This document shows positions 44,329 through 52,554 of a DNA stretch of 64,000 bases, piece after piece. Made by a program: the position numbers and the translations under genes. The notes beneath the pieces are model-generated. The model searched no databases. It was not told where the DNA came from and saw only the letters and a list, made by a program, of their open reading frames with translations. This DNA is from Alkaliphilus pronyensis (GTDB lineage: Bacteria > Bacillota > Clostridia > Peptostreptococcales > Natronincolaceae). Location of the stretch: the NCBI RefSeq assembly GCF_009017275.1, contig NZ_WBZC01000004.1, positions 25,664 to 89,663 of the forward strand, given 5' to 3'. Numbering within the stretch: the stretch's first letter is position 1; each line of letters begins with the position of its first letter.

Positions 44329-44843
44329 CCTTTCTCCTCCTTTTAAATATTTTGATTAATGGATAGCCCATAAAGAAGTATCCATTACCAAAAACCTTTT
44401 TATTTTAAACCACATGGGTTTAAACAATATTAAAATTTTCTTATAATATATAAAATTCTAGCTTTTTAGAAAATGTCCTGCTTTATTTATAAAAAAAATT
44501 ATATGCTAAATATAATTTATTGGTAAATATTGCTACAGGAAATATTTTTTTTACATAGCTAAAAATATTATATGATTCATTTTATTTTATTCTAAGTTTA
44601 GAGAAAATTCAAGCAATTATTTGCAAGATTTATTAAAATTTTGTAGGTTAAATCACTTAATAATACTAGATATAGTAAATAACTTCTTCTCAAGCCATTA
44701 AATCAGTACTTTATAATATAAGAATATGTTCAAGCAGTTAAGGCTATTAATTAAATATTTTTAATTATTTATTTAAATAGCTTCATTATCTAATATGATA
44801 CAATATACAGTAAGGATAGAAACTAATTAACAAGGAGAAAAAT
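44329..44843. other. Divergent intergenic region between oppA2 and the NUDIX gene
   Basis: 515 bp, strongly AT-rich, with no credible ORF. It must carry two divergent promoters; I see TATA-rich words near 44,440-44,460 (minus) and GATACAATAT near 44,798 (plus), but no clear -35 partner. No riboswitch or repeat is recognisable. Confidence 0.5.
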
Positions 44844-45479
44844 ATGTTAATAAAAGACATTGAACATCACTTTAATAGTAAAAAGCATAATGGATTTATT
44901 GATATTAACCTTCAATATGCAGTTTTAGTTCCAATTATAATAGTAGAAGAAAAGCCCCATGTTTTATTTGAGGTTCGAGCACATAATCTTAAAAAGCAGC
45001 CAGGTGAAATATGCTTTCCTGGTGGGAAAATTGAAGGAAAGGAAACTCCGATTGATACTTGTATTAGGGAAACAATGGAGGAGTTAAATATATTAAATAA
45101 TAATATTAAAATATTAGGTCCACTGGATGTTCTTGTTACTCCCTTTAACATGGCAATACATCCCTTCTGTGGGGTTATTAAAAATATTCAGTTAAGCAAT
45201 ATTATCTATAATAGGGATGAGGTGCAATCAGTTTTTGTAGTATCTTTAGATGAGCTTTTATCTAAAAAGCCACTTAAGTATGAAATGGATCTTTTACTGG
45301 AATCGAAGGATGATTTCCCTTACCACCTTATAGAAAATGGAGAAGAATATAGCTTTAACAAAGGTAGCTATCCTGTTTATTTTTATAGTCATAAAGAGTT
45401 CATCATATGGGGTATTACAGCTAGAATACTTAATAGCTTTCTTGAAGGGCTAAAGGAAAAAAGCATCCATGACCTATAA
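44844..45479 (+). CDS. NUDIX hydrolase, probable CoA pyrophosphatase
   Basis: 211 aa. The NUDIX box reads GGKIEGKETPIDTCIRETMEEL (G-x5-E-x7-RE-x2-EE pattern). Just before it lies VRAHNLKKQPGEICFPGG, the upstream motif of CoA diphosphatases (NudL/PCD1 type), which split CoA or acyl-CoA into phosphopantetheine and 3',5'-ADP. ATG follows AAGGAGAAAAAT. It is monocistronic and convergent with the next lipoprotein gene through a shared terminator. Confidence 0.88.
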   Translation: MLIKDIEHHFNSKKHNGFIDINLQYAVLVPIIIVEEKPHVLFEVRAHNLKKQPGEICFPGGKIEGKETPIDTCIRETMEELNILNNNIKILGPLDVLVTPFNMAIHPFCGVIKNIQLSNIIYNRDEVQSVFVVSLDELLSKKPLKYEMDLLLESKDDFPYHLIENGEEYSFNKGSYPVYFYSHKEFIIWGITARILNSFLEGLKEKSIHDL

Positions 45480-45503
45480 TATAAGCTGTCATTGATGCTT
45501 TTT
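45457..45503. terminator. Bidirectional terminator between NUDIX and lipoprotein genes
   Basis: AAAAAAGCATC-ATGAC and GTCAT-GATGCTTTTT pair with small bulges and overlap the NUDIX stop codon; A/T tracts lie on both sides. Confidence 0.85.
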
Positions 45504-45505
45504 AC

Positions 45506-46021
45506 CTATGTTCCATTTACTGGAGCATGCAATACTTTTTCTTGAAAGGTTTTCTTCAATGTCTCTTTTTGATCTCTATCCAGTAAAAAATAAAAGCCCT
45601 CAATAAAAATATAGTTTTCTTTAGCTAAACCAAAGATAGATTCCCCATCGTTAAAATAAAAATTCAAAGGGCCTATAACAAAGTAGTCTTGATTTTCTTC
45701 TGGATAGCTTTCCTGCCATCTATAAGAAAAAATTGTATCAACCAATTGAATAACATCTTCTCTTTCAGCTACTGCTCCTATTGTTTGATTTTCTGTATCC
45801 TTAAGTTCAATTAAAACGGCTTCATACAACCGTTCTTTTAATTCTTCGTATGTATAGCCCCTATTAATCTCCTCAATATTCTCTTGCACTTCTTCAAAGT
45901 CTAAAGCTTCACCCTCCTCTAAAGATGAATCATACTCTGTGTTACTATCACATCCAAGGGATGAAAAAGCTAGAATAGCAACACAAGCCAGCAGCAGTTG
46001 CAATTTCAATCTTGAAGCCAT
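45506..46021 (-). CDS. Hypothetical lipoprotein, 171 aa
   Basis: The N-terminal signal MASRLKLQLLLACVAILAFSS ends in a lipobox SLGCDS (Cys24). It is followed by an acidic linker (YDSSLEEGEALDFEEVQENIEEI) and a compact domain with YRWQESYPEENQDYFVIGPLNFYF. I do not recognise the family. It is exported and lipid-anchored, and monocistronic. It is divergent from the amine oxidase gene. Confidence 0.75.
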   Translation of the reverse strand: MASRLKLQLLLACVAILAFSSLGCDSNTEYDSSLEEGEALDFEEVQENIEEINRGYTYEELKERLYEAVLIELKDTENQTIGAVAEREDVIQLVDTIFSYRWQESYPEENQDYFVIGPLNFYFNDGESIFGLAKENYIFIEGFYFLLDRDQKETLKKTFQEKVLHAPVNGT

Positions 46022-46290
46022 AAAATATCCACCTACCTGTCTAGTATATTATATTATACCATAATTAACCTTTGTATTGCATAAGTATGTTACCCTATTA
46101 TATTGGATTTACACCTAAACCTTTAAAACTGTAAGGGCTATAAATTATAATGCTATTATTCCAACATGTATGGATTTTATTAGCAAATCAAAATAAAACT
46201 GATAATTTAGTTATTGTCATAGATTATTTAAATATTTTAGTAGACCTTTAGCATATATATTACCAATTAAGTTTATTAGGAGGTATATAT

Positions 46291-47952
46291 ATGGATTTCA
46301 TACAACCAAATTGCCCTACTAATGATGAAAGATATCGAATGGTAAAAATGGCCTTAGAGGTTAATAACAGATTGGAAGACTTTGATAATATAATTCAATT
46401 ACTTAGCCCCCCATCAGATATTTTATCCATAGTACCCTATGGTAGCTGTAAAAATATAAAGGTGGCTATCTTGGGAGCAGGTTTAGCTGGACTATCAGCT
46501 GCCTTTGAGCTAAGGAAAGCAGGCTTTAATGTAACTATTTTTGAAGCAGAGGACAAAAGAATAGGAGGTAGGGTTTACACCCACTACTTTGATAGAAGCA
46601 AGCAATTATATGGTGAGCTGGGTCCAATGCGGATGTCAGCAAGCCACGAAACAACTTGGCACTATATTAATTTATTTAACCTAAAAACACGCCCCTTTAT
46701 ACAAGATAATCCTAACGCCTTCCGTTATGTACAAGGTGTAAGGGTTAAAAACACACCACAGGAAATTCAAGAAAATATATACCCCAAGTTTGATATGACC
46801 TTAGAGGAAAGGCTTAAGTTATGGCCTCAGCTTTTTAATCAAGCATTCGAGGCCTATCTATTGTCAATGACACCTGAGGTTAGAAAAGAAATTCTACAAA
46901 TTAAAAGTGAATATTCTCCAGAAATTATCAAGGCGGATTACTTAAGTATTCTTCAAAGGATGGAGCTGGCTGGCTTAAGTAATGGAGCTATAGAAATGCT
47001 TAGTGGTATAGAGCCCTTTGTTGCTGATTTTTTAAGCAATAGCTTTTTCGAAATACTACATGAGCTGTATCCTGTTAGCTTTGCCTACACATACGAAATT
47101 ATAGGAGGTTTTTTAAGGTTACCTAAAGCCTTTCTAACCTCTTTATTCAGCAGAGAGCCAAAGGAGTATATGGGTAAAATTCCTGCTTCTAAGTTGGGTA
47201 CTATACAAATACTATCAGGCCATCAGGTAATTGGACTTAGTCAGCCTAAAAAAAATGGCTCTGTTATAGTTCATCATAAAAACATAAAAAGAAATACTAT
47301 TTATGATAATCAATATGATTTTATCATTTGTGCAGTTCCCTTTTCAAATCTTAGACTTTTCAAGCTGAATCCAGTTTTCAATAGTAGTAAAATGCAAGCA
47401 ATTAGAGTTTTGAATTATTCAGCTTCACAAAAAACTGTTTTCTTATGTAATTATCGTTTTTGGGAGGCATCTAAGCCAAAAAACAACAAAATCGTAGGAG
47501 GAGGCTCCTTTACGGATCTAGTAATAAATAGTATTTGGTATCCTTCGACTCCTGCCCAAAGTCCATCCTGCCCAGGAGTAATTACAGCATCCTATAACTG
47601 GACTCAAGATGCAGTTAGACTTGGTAACTTTAATAGTTCTCGAGAAATAGAGTTAATAAAAAGACAAATTGAAGAGGTACATGGGCTACCAATGAATAGC
47701 TTAGATTCTATTGTTACTGATTATAAAACCATTGTTTGGAACAATAATCCCTGGTCCCTAGGGGCATTTGCCTTTTATGACCCTCAGCAAAAGGTTTTAT
47801 TCTCGAAGGTGGCAATCGAACCAGAATACAATAGGCGAGTTTTTTTTGCAGGCGAGCACGTGTCCGTTACAAGAGCATGGATGCAAGGATCCTTAAAAAC
47901 AGGTATGATGGCTGCAAACGATATTGCTAGAGAATGTCAAAACTATATATAA
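46291..47952 (+). CDS. Flavin-dependent amine/amino-acid oxidase
   Basis: 553 aa. The FAD-binding Rossmann motif is VAILGAGLAGLSAAFELRKAGFNVTIFEAEDKRIGGRV, followed by GELGPMRMSASHETTW. The C-terminal FAD-contact region is FFAGEHVSVTRAWMQGSLKTGMMAANDI. This is the monoamine/L-amino-acid oxidase (amino_oxidase) family; a 60-residue helical extension precedes the FAD domain, as in L-amino-acid oxidases. No signal peptide is visible, so it should be cytosolic. It would oxidise an amine or amino acid using O2 or another acceptor. Odd for an anaerobe, but such genes are found in clostridia. The ribosome site is AGGAGGTATATAT. The substrate is unknown. Confidence 0.88.
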   Translation: MDFIQPNCPTNDERYRMVKMALEVNNRLEDFDNIIQLLSPPSDILSIVPYGSCKNIKVAILGAGLAGLSAAFELRKAGFNVTIFEAEDKRIGGRVYTHYFDRSKQLYGELGPMRMSASHETTWHYINLFNLKTRPFIQDNPNAFRYVQGVRVKNTPQEIQENIYPKFDMTLEERLKLWPQLFNQAFEAYLLSMTPEVRKEILQIKSEYSPEIIKADYLSILQRMELAGLSNGAIEMLSGIEPFVADFLSNSFFEILHELYPVSFAYTYEIIGGFLRLPKAFLTSLFSREPKEYMGKIPASKLGTIQILSGHQVIGLSQPKKNGSVIVHHKNIKRNTIYDNQYDFIICAVPFSNLRLFKLNPVFNSSKMQAIRVLNYSASQKTVFLCNYRFWEASKPKNNKIVGGGSFTDLVINSIWYPSTPAQSPSCPGVITASYNWTQDAVRLGNFNSSREIELIKRQIEEVHGLPMNSLDSIVTDYKTIVWNNNPWSLGAFAFYDPQQKVLFSKVAIEPEYNRRVFFAGEHVSVTRAWMQGSLKTGMMAANDIARECQNYI

Positions 47953-48035
47953 AAAATATCATAATTAATTTCATATTTTATATACATATCATAATATAGA
48001 GTATAGCAAATTACAGAGGATTGGAGTATGAAGAA

Positions 48036-48302
48036 ATGGCTTCCTATGAAAAAGAGGTTTTAGCATTGTTAACTACTGAAGTTTTCAAAAAAATTATGAA
48101 ATCGAATGCTATACAGCTAATTCAACTGAATGCTGCCACAAACCTATTAATTAAGCTAGGTATACCCTTTGATCTATTTTTTCTCCCAGGCACACGAAGG
48201 CAGGCAGCAGTAGCTGAATTAGTTATTTTTATTAATCCAACCACGACAATAGACTTTACAATTTCATTAGAAACAGGAGGGCCAGTCTTAGGTTTAGAGT
48301 AA
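48036..48302 (+). CDS. Small conserved-looking protein, 88 aa
   Basis: I prefer the ATG at 48036, with GGAG nine bases upstream; a TTG at 48021 is in the same frame. The product starts MASYEKEVLALLTTEVFKKI and ends FTISLETGGPVLGLE. It is mostly a helix plus two strands, with no signal. It follows the amine oxidase by 83 bp and may share its transcript. Function unknown. Confidence 0.6.
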   Translation: MASYEKEVLALLTTEVFKKIMKSNAIQLIQLNAATNLLIKLGIPFDLFFLPGTRRQAAVAELVIFINPTTTIDFTISLETGGPVLGLE

Positions 48303-48306
48303 AAAA

Positions 48307-48945
48307 TTATAAATTTGTTACACGTAAACCTTCTTTTCTATTTTTAACTACTGCAAATTCATCCTTTAGCTTCCATAATACGTATTTGCCGATTGTTCCT
48401 TTAACCACCTCTGAGGTTTTTACAAATATACACCCCATTTCATAGATGTTATTGTGCTTTTCTACTCTAATGATTTTAGTTTTTAAGCTTATTTAAGAAT
48501 TAAACAGTGTCATTTGAAGCTCTAGTATTGTTCCAACAGAGAAGTGTTTATCTGACTCTATACACAAACCATTTTGAGAAATATTTTTAACTACAGCAGA
48601 ATTATTGCCTGAAGCTAAAGGATTATTAGCTTTTAAATCAGTACAGCCTACTATTTCTGCAGTAAGATTAGTTTCTACTCTAATGTCTTTTCTCTTTTGA
48701 GTTAAATTATTGACAACCTGTATTACCGCAGCATCTTCGAAGGGATGCTCCAGCTTATATACCTTAGATTCACCTGTAACTACACCGTATACTGGACTTA
48801 GTAAATGAAATTGCGTAGTTTCTAAATTTGCTAGTTTATCAATATGCCTAGATTGAAAGACTATTTTTTCTTCCTTTTTAAGTGTAATTGTTCCATAATA
48901 GGTTTCTTCGTCTTTATAGAAGATTAATGTATCTCCCTTATGCAT
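48307..48945 (-). pseudogene. PilZ-domain protein broken by an in-frame TAA
   Basis: Reading in one frame from ATG 48945 gives 150 residues with a YcgR-type N-terminal domain and then a PilZ domain: QKRKDIR (RxxxR, c-di-GMP binding) and NISQNGLCIES (D/NxSxxG). The frame hits TAA at 48493-48495. The same frame then continues for 61 codons with the missing rest of PilZ (KIIRVEKHNNIYEMGCIFV) to a TAA at 48307. So a single nonsense codon, not a frameshift, cuts the domain. The intact protein would be 212 aa. PilZ proteins bind c-di-GMP and slow flagella or control secretion. Either a recent pseudogene, a sequencing error, or readthrough. Confidence 0.85.
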
Positions 48946-49004
48946 TAAATTTACCCCCTTAATAACTCTTTATATATCTATTGGAGTTTTTGATCTACTA
49001 ATCA

Positions 49005-49283
49005 ATTTAATTACATATTGCAATAATATTTTATGTAAATTATGGGTGAAAGTCAAGTTTTTTCATGTTAATTTGTAACCATTATGTAAATTTAATGTTA
49101 ATTGTTGTTTATTAAATATTTCAAGTTCTAAACCCCCTTTTTTTCAATAGTGTTTATTCTTGTTTTTATGGTTTATGTTACATTTGCAGTATTTTGTGTT
49201 ACTTTGCGTCTTTTGTATATTATGGCATTTGATTATGGAATTGATCTACAGGCAGGGATAATGGGGAATATAAAAAAGCCAGA
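49005..49283. repeat. Direct repeat L flanking the toxin-antitoxin cassette
   Basis: It shares long blocks with 50225-50432: TTAATTACATATTG, TTTATGTTACATTTGCAGTATT, TTGTATATTATGGCATTTG and CAGGCAGGGATAATGGGGAATATAAAAAAG. An extra stretch of about 70-80 bases in this copy is missing from the other. Part of a 512-bp gene-free gap (48946-49457). Confidence 0.85.
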
Positions 49284-49303
49284 TATCATTACAATATCCA
49301 GCT
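49270..49303 (-). terminator. Terminator downstream of the toxin-antitoxin cassette
   Basis: On the minus strand GCTGGATAT and ATATCTGGC pair (with G-U pairs) around TGTAATG, followed by TTTTTTATA. The T run is in the part shared with the rnpB terminator, while the stem differs. Confidence 0.7.
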
Positions 49304-49313
49304 AATAAAAATA

Positions 49314-49441
49314 TTTTATCTTAGCGGCGTTACTAACACTCCCGCTTCTTAAGCGGGAGATAAGTGCCGCCAAGCTTCGAAATAAGTGCAACTAGAGTTC
49401 AGGTGGAGTTAAAACTCCATCTGAACTAAGTTTTCTTTATT
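49314..49441. repeat. 128-bp structured repeat, copy 2
   Basis: 117 of 128 positions match 30064-30191 without gaps. Hairpins: CCCGCTT/AAGCGGG and TTCAGGTGGAGTT/ACTCCATCTGAA (longer here than in copy 1). Closing helix GGCG/CGCC instead of GGTG/CACC. It lies just after the antitoxin gene and before a terminator, in the same orientation relative to minus-strand genes as copy 1. Confidence 0.85.
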
Positions 49442-49457
49442 ATTCTAGTCTTACACT

Positions 49458-49763
49458 CTATAAACTAATGTAGTCTTTTTTTTTATTAATTGTTATTTCT
49501 AAATCTAATCCCTCTAGGATTTTTAAGAAGCTATCTAAAGTAGGGGCATGCTTCTCATTCTCAAATCTTGAAATTACCTGCTGGCTTACACCGACCTTAT
49601 CTGCTAACTCCTGTTGAGTTAAACCTGCTTCTTTTCTTGCATTTGCAACCTGTTCTATTAAACTATATTCTTTTTTAACTTCCTCATAGGTTTTTGCAAA
49701 ATCCTGATCTGTTTGAATTTTTTCATTAACTATCTTCTTTGTATCTATTCTTTTGAAAGGCAT
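49458..49763 (-). CDS. HigA-like antitoxin, XRE-family helix-turn-helix
   Basis: 101 aa. A flexible N-terminus is followed by an HTH_3 domain: RKEAGLTQQELADKVGVSQQVISRFENEKHAPTLDSFLKILEGL (about 43-87). It should bind and neutralise the toxin encoded just upstream and repress the operon. The gap between the two is 10 bp. Toxin-first order is typical of higBA, the reverse of most toxin-antitoxin pairs. Confidence 0.9.
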   Translation of the reverse strand: MPFKRIDTKKIVNEKIQTDQDFAKTYEEVKKEYSLIEQVANARKEAGLTQQELADKVGVSQQVISRFENEKHAPTLDSFLKILEGLDLEITINKKKDYISL

Positions 49764-49773
49764 TTATGCCACC

Positions 49774-50112
49774 TCACTTTCCTAACATATTGAATAACTC
49801 AGCTGCTCTTTTCCTAGCTTTATCTAGTTCAAATTTTTCCGCCTTACTCTTTTGCTTTTTACAGGCATGTAATAGATAAATACTCTCCTGATCTACTAAT
49901 ACATATATTATTCTATTATGTCTATAAAACTTTATTTCCCAAAGCTTACCTTCTAGCTGTCTTGTATTTATTGAGTGCAAAAAATCAGTTCCTTTTTCTT
50001 CTAGCATTTCTAAAATTAAATATCCTTCTGCACTTTCTTTACTAGGGAGTCCATCTAAAAAATCTCTAATTAAATCCTTCCCTCCACTAGTTTCATAAGT
50101 ATATACATTCAT
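49774..50112 (-). CDS. HigB/RelE-superfamily toxin (Gp49-like)
   Basis: I start it at ATG 50110-50112, after AAAGGAGTATATT; an in-frame ATG 51 bases upstream lacks a ribosome site and lies inside the operator. The 112-aa product has the Gp49/DUF891 pattern: GGKDLIRDFLDGLP, MLEEKGTDFLHSINTRQLEGKLWEIKFYRHNRIIYVL and LHACKKQKSKAE. Such toxins are ribosome-dependent mRNA interferases. With the downstream XRE gene it forms a complete module between long direct repeats. Confidence 0.88.
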   Translation of the reverse strand: MNVYTYETSGGKDLIRDFLDGLPSKESAEGYLILEMLEEKGTDFLHSINTRQLEGKLWEIKFYRHNRIIYVLVDQESIYLLHACKKQKSKAEKFELDKARKRAAELFNMLGK

Positions 50113-50137
50113 AATATACTCCTTTGTTTCTCTTTTC

Positions 50138-50157
50138 ATACAACGTATTTGTTGTAT
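50138..50157 (-). promoter_or_regulatory. Operator of the toxin-antitoxin operon
   Basis: Perfect 7-bp inverted repeat ATACAAC-(6)-GTTGTAT, directly downstream of the -10 element. A related half-site (ATACAACAAA) lies in the spacer of the promoter. Probable binding site for the antitoxin. Confidence 0.75.
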
Positions 50158-50161
50158 ACTC

Positions 50162-50190
50162 ATTGTACATCATTTTTGTTGTATTTGCAA
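50162..50190 (-). promoter_or_regulatory. Promoter of the toxin-antitoxin operon
   Basis: On the minus strand -35 TTGCAA (50185-50190), 17-bp spacer, -10 TACAAT (50162-50167). Confidence 0.75.
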
Positions 50191-50224
50191 TATTTTCTTT
50201 TAATTGACTTTTGTATTTAATTAG

Positions 50225-50432
50225 ATTTAATTACATATTGTGGTAATATTTTATGTAGCTTCTAGTGATAGTCTAGTTTTTTTATGTTGATTTATAATAT
50301 GGCTTATACCCTTGTTTTATAGTTTATGTTACATTTGCAGTATTCTGTGTTACTTTGTAGTTTTTGTATATTATGGCATTTGTTTATGGGATTGATATAC
50401 AGGCAGGGATAATGGGGAATATAAAAAAGCCC
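50225..50432. repeat. Direct repeat R flanking the toxin-antitoxin cassette
   Basis: Counterpart of 49005-49283, in the same orientation. It ends in the T run of the rnpB terminator. The pair brackets higBA plus the structured repeat, a span of about 1.2 kb repeat to repeat. Confidence 0.85.
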
Positions 50433-50447
50433 AGAATATTCTGAGCT
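50423..50447 (-). terminator. Terminator of rnpB
   Basis: On the minus strand AGCTCAGAAT and ATTCTGGGCT pair (one G-U), followed by TTTTTTATA, directly after the RNase P RNA. Confidence 0.85.
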
Positions 50448-50451
50448 GTAT

Positions 50452-50891
50452 GTAAGCGAGCAAATCTATAAGCCGAGTTCTGTATTTGACGGTCATCTAT
50501 CTAGACCAACTGTTGCCAGTTGGTTCAAGCAACCTACCACGGGACACAACGGGCAGTTGTTTTTTTAGTCCCTACTTGGTCTTGCTCCAGATGGGGTTTA
50601 CATAGCCAACTAGTCGCCTAACTGCTGGTGAGCTCTTACCTCACCTTTCCACCCTTACCTACTAGAAGTTAGAAGTGGGAAAGCAGTAGCCTGAAATGAA
50701 TTATTTCAATAAAGCTTTTATCTTTATTCTGGCTTCTGATCTCTGACCTCTAACCTCTAGTGGCGGTATATCTCTGTTGCACTTTCCTTGGAGTCACCTC
50801 CACTGGGTATTACCCAGCACCCTGCCCTATGGAGCTCGGACTTTCCTCCTACACAACATAGTTGTGCAGGCGACCATCTGACTTACTCGCA
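50452..50891 (-). ncRNA. rnpB: RNase P RNA (bacterial type)
   Basis: The minus strand shows the conserved RNase P core: near the 5' end GGTCGCCTGC and AGGAGGAAAGTCCGAGCTCC, then CAGGGTGCTGGGTAATACCCAG and GGAGGTGACTCCAAGGAAAGTGCAACAGAGA. Near the 3' end are GTTGGCTATGTAAACCCCA, GTCCCGTGGTAGGTTGC, GATAGATGACCGTC and ACAGAACTCGGCTTA. It matures tRNA 5' ends. Positions 50662-50760 form a long extra stem made partly of 7-base repeats, where the P12 region should be. Exact ends are set by the terminal helix and may be off by a few bases. Confidence 0.95.
50662..50760 (-). repeat. Heptamer-rich apical insert inside rnpB
   Basis: On the RNA strand it starts CTAGAGGTTAGAGGTCAGAG with continuing 7-base steps (TAGAGGT, TAGAGGT, CAGAGAT, CAGAAGC, CAGAATA) and closes with CTTCTAACTTCTAG, so the two ends can pair as one long helix. 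Probable P12 expansion. Confidence 0.8.
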
Positions 50892-50964
50892 ATATCCACT
50901 TGTCTTACTAGATTTATTATTCTAGCATAGTTGTTTTGCTTTGTCAAAATGTAAAATTTGTAAT

Positions 50965-51363
50965 CTATCTATTATCCATAGCTTCATTAGCTAGCTTGTC
51001 GGCATGTTTATTATTCTCTCTACGTATATGGCTAATTTCAAAGGCTTCAAATTTTTTAATTAGAGGTATTATCATATTATATAAGGGGATTAACCCTTCA
51101 TTTTTTACCCTATATTCACCCTTAATCTGCTTAACTACTAGTTCGCTATCTAAAAAACATGTAACATCCTTCAATCCCATATCTATAGCAGCTTCAAGAC
51201 CTCTACTAAGGGCTTTGTATTCAGCCACATTGTTGGTTTGCTTACCTATGTATTGGCTAATCTCTTTCAGTATATTACCTTCACTGTCCTGTATTAAAAC
51301 TCCTATACCTGCTTCTCCAGGGTTCCCCCTTGATCCACCGTCTGTATATATAATTGCCTTCAT
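50965..51363 (-). CDS. rnhA: Ribonuclease HI
   Basis: 132 aa with IIYTDGGSRGNPGEAGIG (first Asp), NNVAEYKALSRGLEAA (catalytic Glu), TCFLDSELVVKQIKG (Asp) and RRENNKHADKLANEA (His and last Asp). It cuts RNA in RNA-DNA hybrids. Short form with plant-type similarity (GGSRGNPG). It lies upstream of rnpB on the same strand, separated by about 75 bp. Confidence 0.95.
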   Translation of the reverse strand: MKAIIYTDGGSRGNPGEAGIGVLIQDSEGNILKEISQYIGKQTNNVAEYKALSRGLEAAIDMGLKDVTCFLDSELVVKQIKGEYRVKNEGLIPLYNMIIPLIKKFEAFEISHIRRENNKHADKLANEAMDNR

Positions 51364-51435
51364 ATGCTGTCCTCCTCAATCATTTTTGGTTTTGATAGTT
51401 CTATTTTTTTTGCTCACCTAGTGTTTAAGTTTTCT

Positions 51436-52554
51436 TTATAAATATTGAAAGGGATTGTTATATACTCTTGAAGCTATAACTTCAACATCAATATTTGTTT
51501 TACTAAAGCAACTGTTTAGATAATCTGTTACTAATTCAATAAAATGTATCTCTGATTCATAATGACCAATATCAATTACATTTACACCTAAATCCAGTGC
51601 CAATTGAGCTTCATGATACTTAATATCTCCAGTCAATAGACAGTCACATTTGGCAGCTGCTGCTAATCCTATATAATCTGCACCACTTCCATTAATGACA
51701 GCAATACGATTAACAGCTCTATTAATATCTCCAATAAACCTAAGATTTTCTATACCTAATGAGGCCTTAATGTTTTCTATCAGTATAGTTGTTGGGACTG
51801 AACTATCTAAATCTGCAACTCTACCTATTCCATTTTTGGGTTTTTTAATCGCCAATGGGTAGATGTCATATGCAACCTCTTCATAGGGATGGGCCTTTAC
51901 CATCTCTTCTATTACATGGTTTAGTTTGCTTTCTTCCACTATTGTTTCTAATCGTACCTCCTTAACAAGCTCCACCTGACCTTCCTCTCCTATATAAGGA
52001 TTAGAGCCTGTAAGTGGTTTAAATGTGCCTATACCAGAAGCTCTAAAGCTGCAATTACTGTAATTTCCAATATGTCCTGCTCCAGCATCCCCCAGCACCT
52101 CTGCCAATGTATCTACGCAATCTTCTGGAACAAAAACCACCAGTTTAACATAGCTATAGCTATTTATTGTCTCTAAAAACTGTGTATTTGAGAAACCCAG
52201 CTTGTAACATATAAAATCATTCAGCCCCTCCTCTACAATATCTATATTTGTATGGGCCGAATAGATATTAATGTTATTTTTAATTGCTCTGTAAATGATA
52301 TTACCTTTTACTTCATTTTTGAGTATTGATTTAATTGGCTTAAATATTAATGGATGATGGGTTACAATCATTTGACATCCATTCTCTATAGCTTCATCAA
52401 GTACCTTATCATTTACATCTAAACATATTAAAGCTTTTTTTACAAAGCTATCTTGGTCACCTACCTGTAAGCCTACATTATCCCATGATAAGGCTTCTCC
52501 TTTTGGTGCCAGTGTCTCTAAAATATCAATTATTAACTTTGCTTTTTCAGCCAT
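51436..52554 (-). CDS. Nif3-like dinuclear metal centre protein (YqfO type)
   Basis: 372 aa. Metal-ligand motifs are MIVTHHPLIFKP, SAHTNIDIV near the N-terminus and DIGHYESEIHFIEL near the C-terminus. The middle (about 125-225) is the extra YqfO/CutA-like domain (VKLVVFVPEDCVDTLAEVLG, GTFKPLTGSNPYIG), giving the long form. Members are hexameric, with two metals in a toroid; suggested to be GTP cyclohydrolase-like, with an unproven role. Overlaps trmK by 22 bp, the usual arrangement in Firmicutes after sigA. Confidence 0.93.
   Translation of the reverse strand: MAEKAKLIIDILETLAPKGEALSWDNVGLQVGDQDSFVKKALICLDVNDKVLDEAIENGCQMIVTHHPLIFKPIKSILKNEVKGNIIYRAIKNNINIYSAHTNIDIVEEGLNDFICYKLGFSNTQFLETINSYSYVKLVVFVPEDCVDTLAEVLGDAGAGHIGNYSNCSFRASGIGTFKPLTGSNPYIGEEGQVELVKEVRLETIVEESKLNHVIEEMVKAHPYEEVAYDIYPLAIKKPKNGIGRVADLDSSVPTTILIENIKASLGIENLRFIGDINRAVNRIAVINGSGADYIGLAAAAKCDCLLTGDIKYHEAQLALDLGVNVIDIGHYESEIHFIELVTDYLNSCFSKTNIDVEVIASRVYNNPFQYL

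Noticed and set aside
50452..50891. Coding ORFs in the region of rnpB
   Set aside because: The conserved RNase P RNA sequence accounts for it; the long plus-strand frame at 50,936-51,421 is a shadow of rnhA.
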